Shown one piece after another: positions 8,947 through 18,915 of a stretch of 64,000 bases of DNA (its first letter is position 1; each line of letters opens with the position of its first letter). Source of the DNA: CAYGDP01 sp964348665. GTDB taxonomy: Bacteria; Verrucomicrobiota; Verrucomicrobiia; Palsa-1439; CAYGDP01. The stretch is taken from assembly GCA_964348665.1 (NCBI GenBank), contig CAYGDP010000005.1, positions 144,854 to 208,853 of the forward strand, in the 5' to 3' direction. The notes under the pieces were generated by a model. That model did not search any database, had not been told where the DNA came from, and worked only from the letters and a program-made list of their open reading frames with translations. A program made the translations under genes and the position numbers.

Positions 8947-9732
8947 TTAGACAGGGGAAACCTCGACGGGCGGAAAGCCCTGAATGTCCGTCGATTGGCT
9001 TGAATGGATGCCGATCATGTTTTGGGAGACGATATTTGGATATTCGTTGTGCTGATTTTTGAAATAGTTGTTTGGGTTATACAGAAACGGCCTGTGCCAA
9101 TACAGTTTGTAGCCAAGCGAATGGATGTGGCGGATGAGCGCGTCGGAGTTTTGCGGGCGATCGTTTTCGACGTACAAGATGGGATGATGACGCTCGATAA
9201 TTCCACTTGCCCCGCGAATCGCGGCCAGTTCCATGCCTTCCACGTCCACCTTGATCAACCGGCACCGCGGCAGCTGGATCGCGTCGGCGCGCATGACCGG
9301 GACGTGATCGCCTCGCGCATGATCGCCCAGGGAAAGTCCGCCGAAATTGAATTCGCGGCGCGGATCGACCACTGGCACCGTGATGATGCCGGAGGAATCG
9401 CTGGCAGCCGCCCAATAACAAACCGTGTTCGTGATTTGGTTGAGCGCCATGTTTGCGCAGAGCGTTTGGAAAACCAGCCGTTGTGGTTCGAACGCGATGA
9501 CAGCGCCACGGGGCCCGACGCGTTTGGCGAAATAAACCGTATGCGCTCCTAGATTGGCGCCCAATTCCACGACGACATCGCCTTCGCGGACGATCTGCTG
9601 GAATAGATCGACTTCGCCTTCGCTGTATTCGCCATAGAGATCGAGCGCGCGGCCGACGTAAATATCGTTTCCATTAAACAACATCGTGCCGTGGCGGCAT
9701 TCTTTCTGACGATTGAAATCGGAGTTGTTCAC
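8947..9732 (-). CDS. FkbM-family SAM-dependent methyltransferase
   Basis: A 261-residue methyltransferase. The SAM-binding motif VVELGANLGAHTVYFA lies at about residues 47-62, followed by AFEPQ (acidic motif II), and IKVDVEGMELAAI, the hallmark of the FkbM domain. Such enzymes usually O-methylate sugars or secondary metabolites, often on surface glycans. The frame is open further upstream, but GTG at 9732 was chosen because it overlaps the stop of the preceding TPR/glycosyltransferase gene by 4 bp. Together the two genes suggest modification of a glycan or glycoprotein. Confidence 0.88.
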   Translation of the reverse strand: MNNSDFNRQKECRHGTMLFNGNDIYVGRALDLYGEYSEGEVDLFQQIVREGDVVVELGANLGAHTVYFAKRVGPRGAVIAFEPQRLVFQTLCANMALNQITNTVCYWAAASDSSGIITVPVVDPRREFNFGGLSLGDHARGDHVPVMRADAIQLPRCRLIKVDVEGMELAAIRGASGIIERHHPILYVENDRPQNSDALIRHIHSLGYKLYWHRPFLYNPNNYFKNQHNEYPNIVSQNMIGIHSSQSTDIQGFPPVEVSPV

Positions 9733-11435
9733 TGGGATCGGGTTACCACGACAGCCAGTTCGTTTGCAACTGACTTGATTACGGCTGCCCAGTCGTTGAA
9801 CTTCTGTTGCCGGAATAAGCGCATCGTGGGATACCACTGCGAATCGGTGCGGTCGAGCAGCCACCGAAAATCAGGCGCAAACGGCAGCAATGTCCAGACC
9901 GGACGACCGAGCGCGCCAGCGAGATGCGCGATGGAAGTGTCCACCGTGAGAACCAGATCGAGCGCGCACACGGCGGCGGCGGTGTCGGTGAAATCGTGAA
10001 TGTCCGCCGTGAGATCGGTGATGGGGAAATTGGCGATTTGAAGTTGTTTGGAGGCATCGCCGAACTGGAGGGAGAAGAAGGCGATTTTTTTCGAGGACGA
10101 CGTGGCAAACGATTGGAAAATGGGAGCGAAAGTTTGCAAGGGAATGGAGCGGCGATGGTCGAACCGATGTTCGGGGCGTCCAGCCCAGACGAGACCAACT
10201 GTGAAGGGGGAAGAGAGAGAGGAGAGGGGAGAGTCCGCTCGAAGGCGGGTACGCCATTGCGAGATTTTTTGCGGGTCGGCGGTGAGATAGGGAATTTTTG
10301 CCGGAATCGTGTCGGGTGTGGTGCCAATAATCCTTGGAAGGCTAAGGAGTGACGCCTGAAGATCGAACGGCGGGGTTTTTTCGCCTTCCACAATTACTTG
10401 CTCGATTTCGGGGACGGTTTGCATCAGCGTTTTGATTGGCGCCGGACAACCGAGGGTGAGTCGGGCGCCCCGAGCGGCGAGGAGAGGCGCGAAGCGGATG
10501 AATTGAATCGTATCGCCCAACCCTTGTTCGGCATGCAGTAGAATCGTTTTGCCATGCGGATCAGATCCATCCCAGGTTGGCTGTGGAAATGGCGAAGGCC
10601 GGGTTTGAAAACCTTTGCATTTCCATCGCCATTCGTATTCGACCCAGCCTTCGTCAAATTGGCCAGTAACAAGCAGCGCGACGGCCAAGTTAAGATGCGC
10701 TTCCGCGTGGTTCGGTGCAAGCGCAATGGCGCGGCGCGCGGAGGTGATGGAATCATTGATGCGTCCGAGTTGACGATAGGTCACCGAGAGATTGTTGTGC
10801 GCGTCGGCGTAATTGGGTTGAAGCTCGATGGCGCGCTGGTGGGCGGCCAGTGCTTCGTCGAGCCGGTCGGATTTTTCAAAGACAGTGCCGAGGTTCGTGT
10901 AGGCCGCCGCAAAATCCGGTTTCAATTCGATGGCGCGCTGGTGCGCGGCGATGGATTCAGATATGCGCTGAAACTTTTCATAGGCGATTCCGAGATTGGT
11001 GTGAAATTCGGGACGATTCGGGTTGGTTTGGACCGCGATCTCCAAATGATGAATTGCCAACGACAGGTCGCCCGATTCCAGAAAGGCGTTTCCCAGATTA
11101 TTGTGTGATTCGGCCCGATCGGGCTTGAGGTCGAGCGCGGACCGATAGGCGCGAATGGCGGCGTCGGTTTGGCCGCGAGCATAATAAGCGCCGCCGAGAT
11201 TGGCGTAGTAATGGTCGCGGGACGAATCCAGGGAGATGGCGCGGAGAAAGCGGTCGATGGAGTTGTCGAAGTCGCCCCGCCCAAAAGCGAGCAGGCCGAG
11301 TTGATGCCAACTCTCGGCGTGATTGGGTTTTTGGGCGAGGATTTGGCGGAAGATTTCCTCGGCTTGCTGCCAGTTGCCGGATTGCTGGAATTGTTGCGCC
11401 AATTGAATGGCGTCTTTGAGCGTCACCTGCGGCAT
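9729..11435 (-). CDS. TPR protein with glycosyltransferase-like C-terminal domain
   Basis: A 568-residue protein. The N-terminal half (about residues 1-270) consists of some seven tetratricopeptide repeats (for example NHAESWHQLGLLAFGRGDFD and NYADAHNNLSVTYRQLGR). The C-terminal half resembles the GT9/GT41-like domain often fused to TPRs: LLHAEQGLGDTIQFIRFAP, GLVWAGRPEHRFDHRRS and DLVLTVDTSIAHLAGALGRPVW. It probably glycosylates a protein or surface carbohydrate. The ATG at 11435 (MPQVTLKDAIQLAQ) was preferred to the upstream in-frame ATG at 11489, since the extension has no TPR character. The FkbM gene follows with a 4-bp overlap. Confidence 0.85.
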   Translation of the reverse strand: MPQVTLKDAIQLAQQFQQSGNWQQAEEIFRQILAQKPNHAESWHQLGLLAFGRGDFDNSIDRFLRAISLDSSRDHYYANLGGAYYARGQTDAAIRAYRSALDLKPDRAESHNNLGNAFLESGDLSLAIHHLEIAVQTNPNRPEFHTNLGIAYEKFQRISESIAAHQRAIELKPDFAAAYTNLGTVFEKSDRLDEALAAHQRAIELQPNYADAHNNLSVTYRQLGRINDSITSARRAIALAPNHAEAHLNLAVALLVTGQFDEGWVEYEWRWKCKGFQTRPSPFPQPTWDGSDPHGKTILLHAEQGLGDTIQFIRFAPLLAARGARLTLGCPAPIKTLMQTVPEIEQVIVEGEKTPPFDLQASLLSLPRIIGTTPDTIPAKIPYLTADPQKISQWRTRLRADSPLSSLSSPFTVGLVWAGRPEHRFDHRRSIPLQTFAPIFQSFATSSSKKIAFFSLQFGDASKQLQIANFPITDLTADIHDFTDTAAAVCALDLVLTVDTSIAHLAGALGRPVWTLLPFAPDFRWLLDRTDSQWYPTMRLFRQQKFNDWAAVIKSVANELAVVVTRSQ

Positions 11436-11627
11436 GGGACAAGAATACGATACCACGGGGGATAAATCACGTGAAAGTGAACGTAGCAATATTCTGGCAA
11501 ATTCTTATCCGAAATTCGCATGCGGCTGCGGATTTGTCTACGGGGGGGCGCGACCTGCATCGTGCTGCCAAATTTAATCTTACTATGTTTGATTGCGGAA
11601 CTGGTTGCGACCGTCTAAGATGATCGC

Positions 11628-13217
11628 GTGAAACGAATTCTGACCTTTGGATTGCTGACTGCGGTGTCGTCCTTCATGGTGGCATTCGCGGTGGAAGTAC
11701 CGATTACGATTCTGCACACGACGGATTTGCACGCGCAGATTTGGCCGACCACCGACTACGATGGCAACCAGAATGTTGGTGGTGTCGCGCGGGTCGCGAC
11801 GAAAGTGGCCGAGATCCGCGCCAACACTCCCAATGTATTGCTGGTGGACGCCGGCGACACGATTCAGGGCAGCGCGGTCGGGTTTCTGACGGACGGGCAA
11901 GTGATGATGAAGTATCTCAATTACATGAAGTATGACGCGTGGGTGTTGGGGAATCACGAGTGGGACTGGGGCGCGGACAAGCTGGATGCGTGCGTGAAGT
12001 CCGTGAAAATTCCCATCGTAACGGCGAATGTAAAATATGGGGGAGAGAGAAAAGACATTGGAGGGACAGCCTCCGATCGCATCGCGACGGCTTGTCATCC
12101 CTATCGGATCATCGAGAGCGCCGGGGTGAAAGTGGGGATCGTTGGCATCACGACGCCAGGGATTCCGAATTGGTCGCGTCCGCATTTGATCCCCGGCATG
12201 CAGTTTGAGTCGTCGGTGGACGCGTTGCGGCGGGTGATTCCCGAAATGAAATCGAAGGGAGCGGAGATTTTGGTGTTGGTGACGCATCAGGGATGGCGGG
12301 AGAGCGGCGACGATCACGCGAACCAGTTGAACGCCGTAACCAGAGAGTTTCCGGAGTTGGACGTCATCATCGGTGGCCATAGTCATCGGCATTTTCCCGA
12401 GCACAAACTTAAAGGTATTCTCTACACCCAGGCAAATTATTGGGGGACGTATCTGGGCCGGGTGGATTTCGTCTATGACACGGCGGCGAAGAAATTGGTC
12501 AGCCGTAAAGCGACCACGATCCCGATGGATGCCACGGTGGAGTATGATAAGAAATTATTGCGCGAGTTGAGCGACGACTTGGACCGGACCAAGGCGGTCA
12601 ACAGCGAAATCGTGGGTGAAGCGGCGGAGGATTTTTTACCGACCGACGGCGGGCGGCGGGAGACGGCGATCCATAATTTGATTGGGGAATCGATCCGGGC
12701 GGCGTTGAAAAAGCGAGGCATCGAAGTCGTGGGAGTGTTTCACGGGTTGCTGGACGAAAAAGCTTCCTTGCCCAAGGGCGAGATCGCAGTGCGCGATGTA
12801 TGGCGGATTGTGCCTTATGAGAACACCTTGGGAGTGGCCGATCTGGCGGCGGCGGAACTTCGGGAAATCATGGAGGAAAGCGCGGCGCTCTGGCAGCGTC
12901 AACAATTTCGCGGGCTGATGGGGTTTAAAGTGAAACTGAAGGCGAGCGGGCCGGTGGGCGAACGGGTGGTTTCGTTGGCGGATGCCGAGGGCAAGCCGCT
13001 GGACGCGAGCCGGCGTTATTCGATTGCGTTCAACAGTTTCGATCTGGCCAGTGCCGGTACACGGTTTAAAAAGCTGCGGGAACTTTGCGAGCGTCCCGCC
13101 AGCAACCTGCGCGAAGTGGACGTGCAGACCCGGACGGCGGTGGTAGATTACATTCGGGAGCGAAAAACGGTTGTCCCCGAAGTGCGCGGATGGTGGGAAC
13201 CGGGTGGGGGACGTTGA
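11628..13217 (+). CDS. Secreted 5'-nucleotidase / 2',3'-cyclic phosphodiesterase family
   Basis: A 529-residue periplasmic metallophosphatase with a signal peptide (about residues 1-21). Dinuclear-metal motifs occur in order: HTTDLHAQ (Asp/His), DAGDTIQGS, GNHEWDWG, VTHQG and GGHSHRHFP. The C-terminal 5'-nucleotidase domain (from about residue 320) contains NLIGESIRAAL, PYENTLGVADL and SYSIAFNSFDL-type segments that form the substrate site. It probably releases phosphate from nucleotides outside the cytoplasm. It stands alone, with pilC downstream behind its own promoter. Confidence 0.9.
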   Translation: MKRILTFGLLTAVSSFMVAFAVEVPITILHTTDLHAQIWPTTDYDGNQNVGGVARVATKVAEIRANTPNVLLVDAGDTIQGSAVGFLTDGQVMMKYLNYMKYDAWVLGNHEWDWGADKLDACVKSVKIPIVTANVKYGGERKDIGGTASDRIATACHPYRIIESAGVKVGIVGITTPGIPNWSRPHLIPGMQFESSVDALRRVIPEMKSKGAEILVLVTHQGWRESGDDHANQLNAVTREFPELDVIIGGHSHRHFPEHKLKGILYTQANYWGTYLGRVDFVYDTAAKKLVSRKATTIPMDATVEYDKKLLRELSDDLDRTKAVNSEIVGEAAEDFLPTDGGRRETAIHNLIGESIRAALKKRGIEVVGVFHGLLDEKASLPKGEIAVRDVWRIVPYENTLGVADLAAAELREIMEESAALWQRQQFRGLMGFKVKLKASGPVGERVVSLADAEGKPLDASRRYSIAFNSFDLASAGTRFKKLRELCERPASNLREVDVQTRTAVVDYIRERKTVVPEVRGWWEPGGGR

Positions 13218-13241
13218 AAGCGGCGCGAGTTCTGCTATACT
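13214..13241 (+). promoter_or_regulatory. Candidate sigma-70-type promoter for pilC
   Basis: TTGAAA (13214-13219), a 16-bp spacer and TATACT (13236-13241) lie about 35 bp before the pilC start, which itself has a GAAAGGAG ribosome site. The -35 box overlaps the end of the 5'-nucleotidase gene. Confidence 0.55.
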
Positions 13242-13274
13242 TTATATCAAACCTGACGTTGAAAGGAGTTACCT

Positions 13275-14474
13275 ATGCCGGTATTTGCCTATCAAGCAAA
13301 AGATAATCGCGGTCAAACGATGAGCGGGACCATAGAAGCCAACACGCAGGAAGCTGTGCTGGAAATGTTGGCAGGCCGCGGATTGGCGCTCGAATCCATT
13401 ACCACGCGCGAAGGTTTGGAGAAAAAGCGCGGGGCCAAGGTCAAAACCAAGGACGTCATCATTTTCACGCGGCAATTGGCGACGATGATTGACGCGGGGT
13501 TGCCCTTGATGGAATGTCTATCCATTTTGGAGGCGCAGGCGGAAAGCGTCGGCATGAGGAAGGTGACAAGCGAGTTGCGTGATCAAATCGAAAAAGGCGC
13601 TTCGTTTTCCGAGGCATTGGCATCGCATCCGAAAGTATTCACCCAACTCTATACCTGCATGGTCAAGGCGGGGGAGAAAGGCGGTTTCCTTCCGGAAGTG
13701 TTGGCGCGCGTCGCAGGCTATCTCGAAGCAAATGCGCGCCTGGCCAAGAAAGTAAAATCCGCAATGGCATATCCGGTGATCGTAATGATTCTGGCGTTGG
13801 GCATCACGTCGTTCCTCGTTTTCTATATGCTTCCATTTTTCAAAGAGTTGTACGGCGGGTTGGGCAGCAAACTGCCGGGGCCGACCCAAATGTTGATGGA
13901 TATCTCGGATTTTTGCCGGCAGAAAGCGCCACTGGCGATCGGGATAGTGGTTGCCGGTTGGTACGCGTTTAGCTGGGCAAAAAAAACCGGCCCCGGCCGC
14001 GAGGTCTGGGACCGACTCAAGCTCAAATTCCCTGTGTTCGGCAAATTGATGCTCAAAGTCGAGCTGGCGCGGTTTCTGCGGACCTTCGCGTCGCTCGTCA
14101 AGGCCGGTGTGCCGATTCTCGACGTGTTGGAAATCGTGGGCGGCACCTCCGGCAACATCCTCGTGATCCGCGCCTGTAAAGACGCAAACACCAGCATTCA
14201 ACAAGGTCAAACCATCAGCGCGAGCCTAGCCAAACATCCGGTTTTTCCGCCGATGATGGTTCGAATGCTCGGCGCCGGTGAAGTCACCGGTCGCGTGGAT
14301 ACAATGCTCGAAAAAGTCGCCGAGTTCTACGAGGAAGAAGTCGAGGCAATGCTCTCCGCGCTCGCGTCCATGATCGAGCCTTTGCTGATTTGCGTCATCG
14401 GCGCCATCGTCGGCACCATCGTCATTTGTTTGTTTCTGCCGATCCTCAAATTGTCCGAAGCAGCCGCATTCTAA
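13275..14474 (+). CDS. pilC: Type IV pilus/type II secretion inner-membrane platform protein
   Basis: A 399-residue polytopic protein of the GspF/PilC family, the inner-membrane platform on which the pilus motor ATPases act. The typical start MPVFAYQAKDNRGQ is followed by two T2SSF cytoplasmic domains (about residues 65-190 and 270-390). Each has the conserved FTRQLATMIDAGLPL / FLRTFASLVKAGVPI entry helix, and each is followed by membrane segments (about 165-190, 220-240 and 370-395). A GGAG ribosome site precedes ATG 13275. No PilB or PilT motor gene is in the window. The response regulator follows after 15 bp, probably in the same transcript. Confidence 0.93.
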   Translation: MPVFAYQAKDNRGQTMSGTIEANTQEAVLEMLAGRGLALESITTREGLEKKRGAKVKTKDVIIFTRQLATMIDAGLPLMECLSILEAQAESVGMRKVTSELRDQIEKGASFSEALASHPKVFTQLYTCMVKAGEKGGFLPEVLARVAGYLEANARLAKKVKSAMAYPVIVMILALGITSFLVFYMLPFFKELYGGLGSKLPGPTQMLMDISDFCRQKAPLAIGIVVAGWYAFSWAKKTGPGREVWDRLKLKFPVFGKLMLKVELARFLRTFASLVKAGVPILDVLEIVGGTSGNILVIRACKDANTSIQQGQTISASLAKHPVFPPMMVRMLGAGEVTGRVDTMLEKVAEFYEEEVEAMLSALASMIEPLLICVIGAIVGTIVICLFLPILKLSEAAAF

Positions 14475-14489
14475 CGCCCTATTGCCATC

Positions 14490-15962
<1,473 letters not shown>

Positions 15963-16018
15963 GGGAAGTGAACGAGATCTGATAGTAACCCATCTCATAA
16001 ATCCGTATTGCAAAAAAG

Positions 16019-16095
16019 GTAGGGACGCGCGGCACGCGCGGCACGCGCGTCCTAGAGGTAAAGAAGAAGCGGACGAGCCAGCGGCTCGTCCCTAC
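16019..16095. repeat. Palindromic element with GTAGGGAC ends
   Basis: Arms GTAGGGAC (16019-16026) and GTCCCTAC (16088-16095) are inverted repeats. Inside are a CGCG-rich stretch containing tandem GCGCGGCAC units and a strong hairpin, GGACGAGCC (16071-16079) with GGCTCGTCC (16083-16091). Confidence 0.75.
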
Positions 16096-16155
16096 CTGCC
16101 GAAATGTCGGAAACGGGGAATTTCTGCTGGCAGACTGTTAAAATAACCCGATTTC

Positions 16156-16231
16156 GCCGCGCGGGGGCGCGCGGCCTACAACCTTCCCTTCAGGAAATTC
16201 TGTAATTGTAGGCCGTGCGCCCCCGCACGGC
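16156..16231. repeat. Paired GC-rich hairpins with facing CCTACAA/TTGTAGG
   Basis: Two hairpins, GCCGCGCG-GGGG-CGCGCGGC (16156-16175) and GCCGTGCG-CCCC-CGCACGGC (16212-16231), are joined by a spacer that begins CCTACAA and ends TTGTAGG. The arrangement is the same as inside the element at 58722-58839. Confidence 0.8.
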
Positions 16232-16454
16232 GATTTCTGGCTTGATGGTAGCTCGACGACGGCGAGAGTCTCAACGCTTCCTCGAGTACTTGCTCCAGCA
16301 TTTTCATGGCACGGAAAAATTCACACCTACTCACCGAAGACTAGTATAGACCTCGCGGGTACGGTCACGCCCGTGTTTTGATCATGTCCATTGTCAAGAG
16401 TTGCCTTCGGCCACGTTCGAGAATGTTCTTTGAACCATTTCTATATCGAAAGAG

Positions 16455-17867
16455 TTAAGAAGATCCTTCGTCAGATTTTTCCGTAATCTCCAAAAATCTT
16501 TCAATGCTGGGGCGCAAGTTCAGTCGAAGACGATTTGCAAGCTCAACCATCAATGATTTCTCGCTAGGACTTCCGCGTATGAATTGAACGTTATCAGTCC
16601 ACAATGATCTTGCGGTGTTTTCTGTTGCTGATCGAATTGCGTACCCCATAGCCACGTTAAATAGCTCGTCGTGTGAAATCTCAACCCCGATGCCACACCA
16701 AAAGGTTGTCCTCTGGGCCTCTGCCTCGATTACAAATGCTTCGCCCGACGACCAGAAAGACTTGTCAAGATCTAACCGCTGATCCGATTTACAAACACGT
16801 AAAATCGTATCGTTAGTACCATTTGCACGCTGCCATGTGGAAGAGGACACCCGAAAACCTAGATCACAGACATCACTCTCTATCGGTTTAAAATACACTT
16901 GCGACTCCTCCAGCAAACTCTTCGCCTCCGAGATTAGTGTTTCTCTCCTTTCTCGAAGACGTACACTCTTTCCTACAACCGCAGAGACGCGGCCCCTTAA
17001 ATCGGAGATGTCTCCACCATGCTCAATTGGTGGAGGACCCTGTAGCCATACATCGAGTTCTTTGGCGAAAAATCCCATTGAGGGTCGCTTGTTGGGATTG
17101 GTGCGCGTCGCATCTTCAAGCAAGACATCGAGCTCTTTAGCTTTTTTCTCCATGCGATAGCTGCTAAGTTGTAAAGCTGGTTCGTCAATCCGCTGCTCGC
17201 CAGGGAGAGGATATTTTTGTCCAGTTGCAAGAACCCAGAGTGTCTTCGCGAGAGAATAGACGTCGGCAGATTTACCATCCGCATTGGTTGGATCATTAAG
17301 CATTTCTGGCGCAATATAGTAGGCTGGGCCCAATTTTGCCCCCTCTTTGGTCACCGTATCCTTGTCCGGAAAATCAGCAAGCCCAAAATCTCCTAATGCC
17401 CAAGCGTTTCCGAAGCGAAATAGGTTGTCGGGTTTGATGTCACGGTGGGAAACACCACGGTCATGCAGCACGCTCAATGTTTGGGAAATTGCCAACATCG
17501 CTTCGATCACTTCTCGCAGTCCAGTATTTACTAATGACTCGGTGATGGAGGTCGCAAGACTTGAAACAAGCCATGCAGGATTCTTGGTCGTCGGAATGTT
17601 CGGGAGGTTACAGTCCAACAAAGGCAAGACACCTTTAACGTCGTCGCATTTCCGATGAATGTCTGCTTCATGTTTGAATCTTACGTATCTGTCATCGCCG
17701 TAAAATTTAGGCAAAAGAAATTTAATCGCTCCCTCCTTGCCTGTTTTGTCTTCAGCCTGCCAGACGATACCGTTCCCCCCCTTCCCGATGTATTTAACTA
17801 GTTTCCATCGACCAAACTCTATTCCGCTTCTTAGATTCAATTCTCTGGTAGAATGTTGCCTGGTCAT
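16455..17867 (-). CDS. Serine/threonine protein kinase with unknown C-terminal domain
   Basis: A 470-residue soluble Hanks-type kinase. Visible motifs are the glycine loop GKGGNGIV (about residue 28), AIKFLLP (catalytic Lys), HRDIKPDN (catalytic loop), DFGLADF, and APEML with DVYSLAKTLWVLATG. All catalytic residues are present, so it should be active. The kinase domain ends near residue 275. The remaining roughly 190 residues match nothing I recognise and contain no membrane segment, PASTA repeat or obvious sensor. Base composition looks more AT-rich than that of flanking genes, and repeat-rich intergenic DNA lies downstream, which hints at transfer. Confidence 0.85.
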   Translation of the reverse strand: MTRQHSTRELNLRSGIEFGRWKLVKYIGKGGNGIVWQAEDKTGKEGAIKFLLPKFYGDDRYVRFKHEADIHRKCDDVKGVLPLLDCNLPNIPTTKNPAWLVSSLATSITESLVNTGLREVIEAMLAISQTLSVLHDRGVSHRDIKPDNLFRFGNAWALGDFGLADFPDKDTVTKEGAKLGPAYYIAPEMLNDPTNADGKSADVYSLAKTLWVLATGQKYPLPGEQRIDEPALQLSSYRMEKKAKELDVLLEDATRTNPNKRPSMGFFAKELDVWLQGPPPIEHGGDISDLRGRVSAVVGKSVRLRERRETLISEAKSLLEESQVYFKPIESDVCDLGFRVSSSTWQRANGTNDTILRVCKSDQRLDLDKSFWSSGEAFVIEAEAQRTTFWCGIGVEISHDELFNVAMGYAIRSATENTARSLWTDNVQFIRGSPSEKSLMVELANRLRLNLRPSIERFLEITEKSDEGSS

Positions 17868-17912
17868 TGTTGTAAGGCTCGCTTAAGACATCCTATACAT
17901 GGTGATCGAAAC

Positions 17913-18719
17913 TTATGCCTTCTGCTTCAACTTAAACTGCCCCGATTGGCCGAAGAATTTTTGCGGGTTGTGCCAGACTAACTTTTCGATTTGTTCGGTG
18001 GCAACGCCGCGTTTTTGCAACTCGATGACGCAGCGGGGAACGCTAACCGGGTCGCTCGGGCCCCAGTCGGCGGCGCTGTTGATGAGCAATCGCTCGACAC
18101 CGTATTGCTGGACACAGTTGGCGGTGCGGTCCACGGACATCTTGGTGACCGGGTAACAAGTAATCCCACGCCAATATTTCGTGCCCGCGTAAAGCGGCAG
18201 CGTTTCTTCGGTGTTATGGTCGAGCAACACGAGTTCAGGCTCCATTTTTTCTTCCTTTACAACTTTCAGCGTGCGTTCCGTGCCGATTTTTTTGAATTGG
18301 TGGGGCAGGTGAATGAGCACGGGCAGATCGCGTTTCTTGGCCATACGCAACTGGATGCGAATCGCTTGTTCTTCTTCTTTCGTCTGGCGGTCGAACCCAA
18401 TCTCGCCGATGGCGACGACGCCGTCCCGATCGAGATATTGTTCGACCACGGGGAAGACTTGTTTGGCGAGCTTGACGTTATTGGCTTCGCGCGGGTTCAT
18501 CGCCATGGTGCAAAAATGCTGGATGCCGTATTGCGCGGCGCGCTGACGTTCCCAGCCGCAAATCATGCTGAAATAATCAATGAACGCGCCGACGGTGGTG
18601 CGCGGTTCGCCAAGCCAAAAGGCAGGCTCGATGACCGCCTCGATGCCGGCGAGCGCCATTTTCTCGTAGTCGTCAGTGATGCGGCTTACGCAATGGATAT
18701 GGGGATCAATGATGCGCAT
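17913..18719 (-). CDS. TatD-family metal-dependent hydrolase, EboB-like
   Basis: A 268-residue TIM-barrel hydrolase. Metal ligands are visible as DPHIH (HxH at the start), Glu in AIGEIGFD, His in VLIHLPHQ, His in LLDHNTEE and Asp in SAADWG. The N-terminal segment TDDYEKMALAGIEAVIEPAFWLGEPRTT and the later HFCTMAMNP strongly resemble the TatD-like protein of the eboABCDEF metabolite-export cluster rather than housekeeping TatD DNase. None of the other ebo genes lie next to it. The substrate is unknown. It is separated from the kinase gene by 45 bp and reads in the same direction. Confidence 0.83.
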   Translation of the reverse strand: MRIIDPHIHCVSRITDDYEKMALAGIEAVIEPAFWLGEPRTTVGAFIDYFSMICGWERQRAAQYGIQHFCTMAMNPREANNVKLAKQVFPVVEQYLDRDGVVAIGEIGFDRQTKEEEQAIRIQLRMAKKRDLPVLIHLPHQFKKIGTERTLKVVKEEKMEPELVLLDHNTEETLPLYAGTKYWRGITCYPVTKMSVDRTANCVQQYGVERLLINSAADWGPSDPVSVPRCVIELQKRGVATEQIEKLVWHNPQKFFGQSGQFKLKQKA

Positions 18720-18815
18720 GGTGCTATCTCCTTTTCGGCAGTTTCTAGCGTTTTCTTAGATGCCTAGCAAGCTCTTTGCGCTCAACGCATATAGGCAAAA
18801 CTCCAAGCTCCAATC

Positions 18816-18892
18816 CCCAAATCCCAAAGAAGCGCCAAAAAACAAGAATTGAAGATTGGGATTTGAAGTTTGGAGTTTCTTTGGGATTTGGG
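18816..18892. repeat. Inverted repeat of AT-rich CCCAAATCCCAAAG units
   Basis: Perfect 15-bp arms CCCAAATCCCAAAGA (18816-18830) and TCTTTGGGATTTGGG (18878-18892) lie within a wider imperfect symmetry that adds CTCCAAGC and GCTTGG outside. The composition is unlike that of nearby genes. Related CAAACACCAAA tracts occur near 25.4 kb and 27.57 kb. Confidence 0.75.
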
Positions 18893-18915
18893 ATTTTGTG
18901 CTTGGTGCTTTCGAG

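Larger units (their letters stand above)
15963..16454. other. Gene-free interval with palindromic repeats
   Basis: About 490 bp between the regulator and the convergent kinase gene. No ORF with coding character is visible. The interval carries two different palindromic elements (16019-16095 and 16156-16231). The rest (16240-16454) shows nothing recognisable. Confidence 0.6.
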
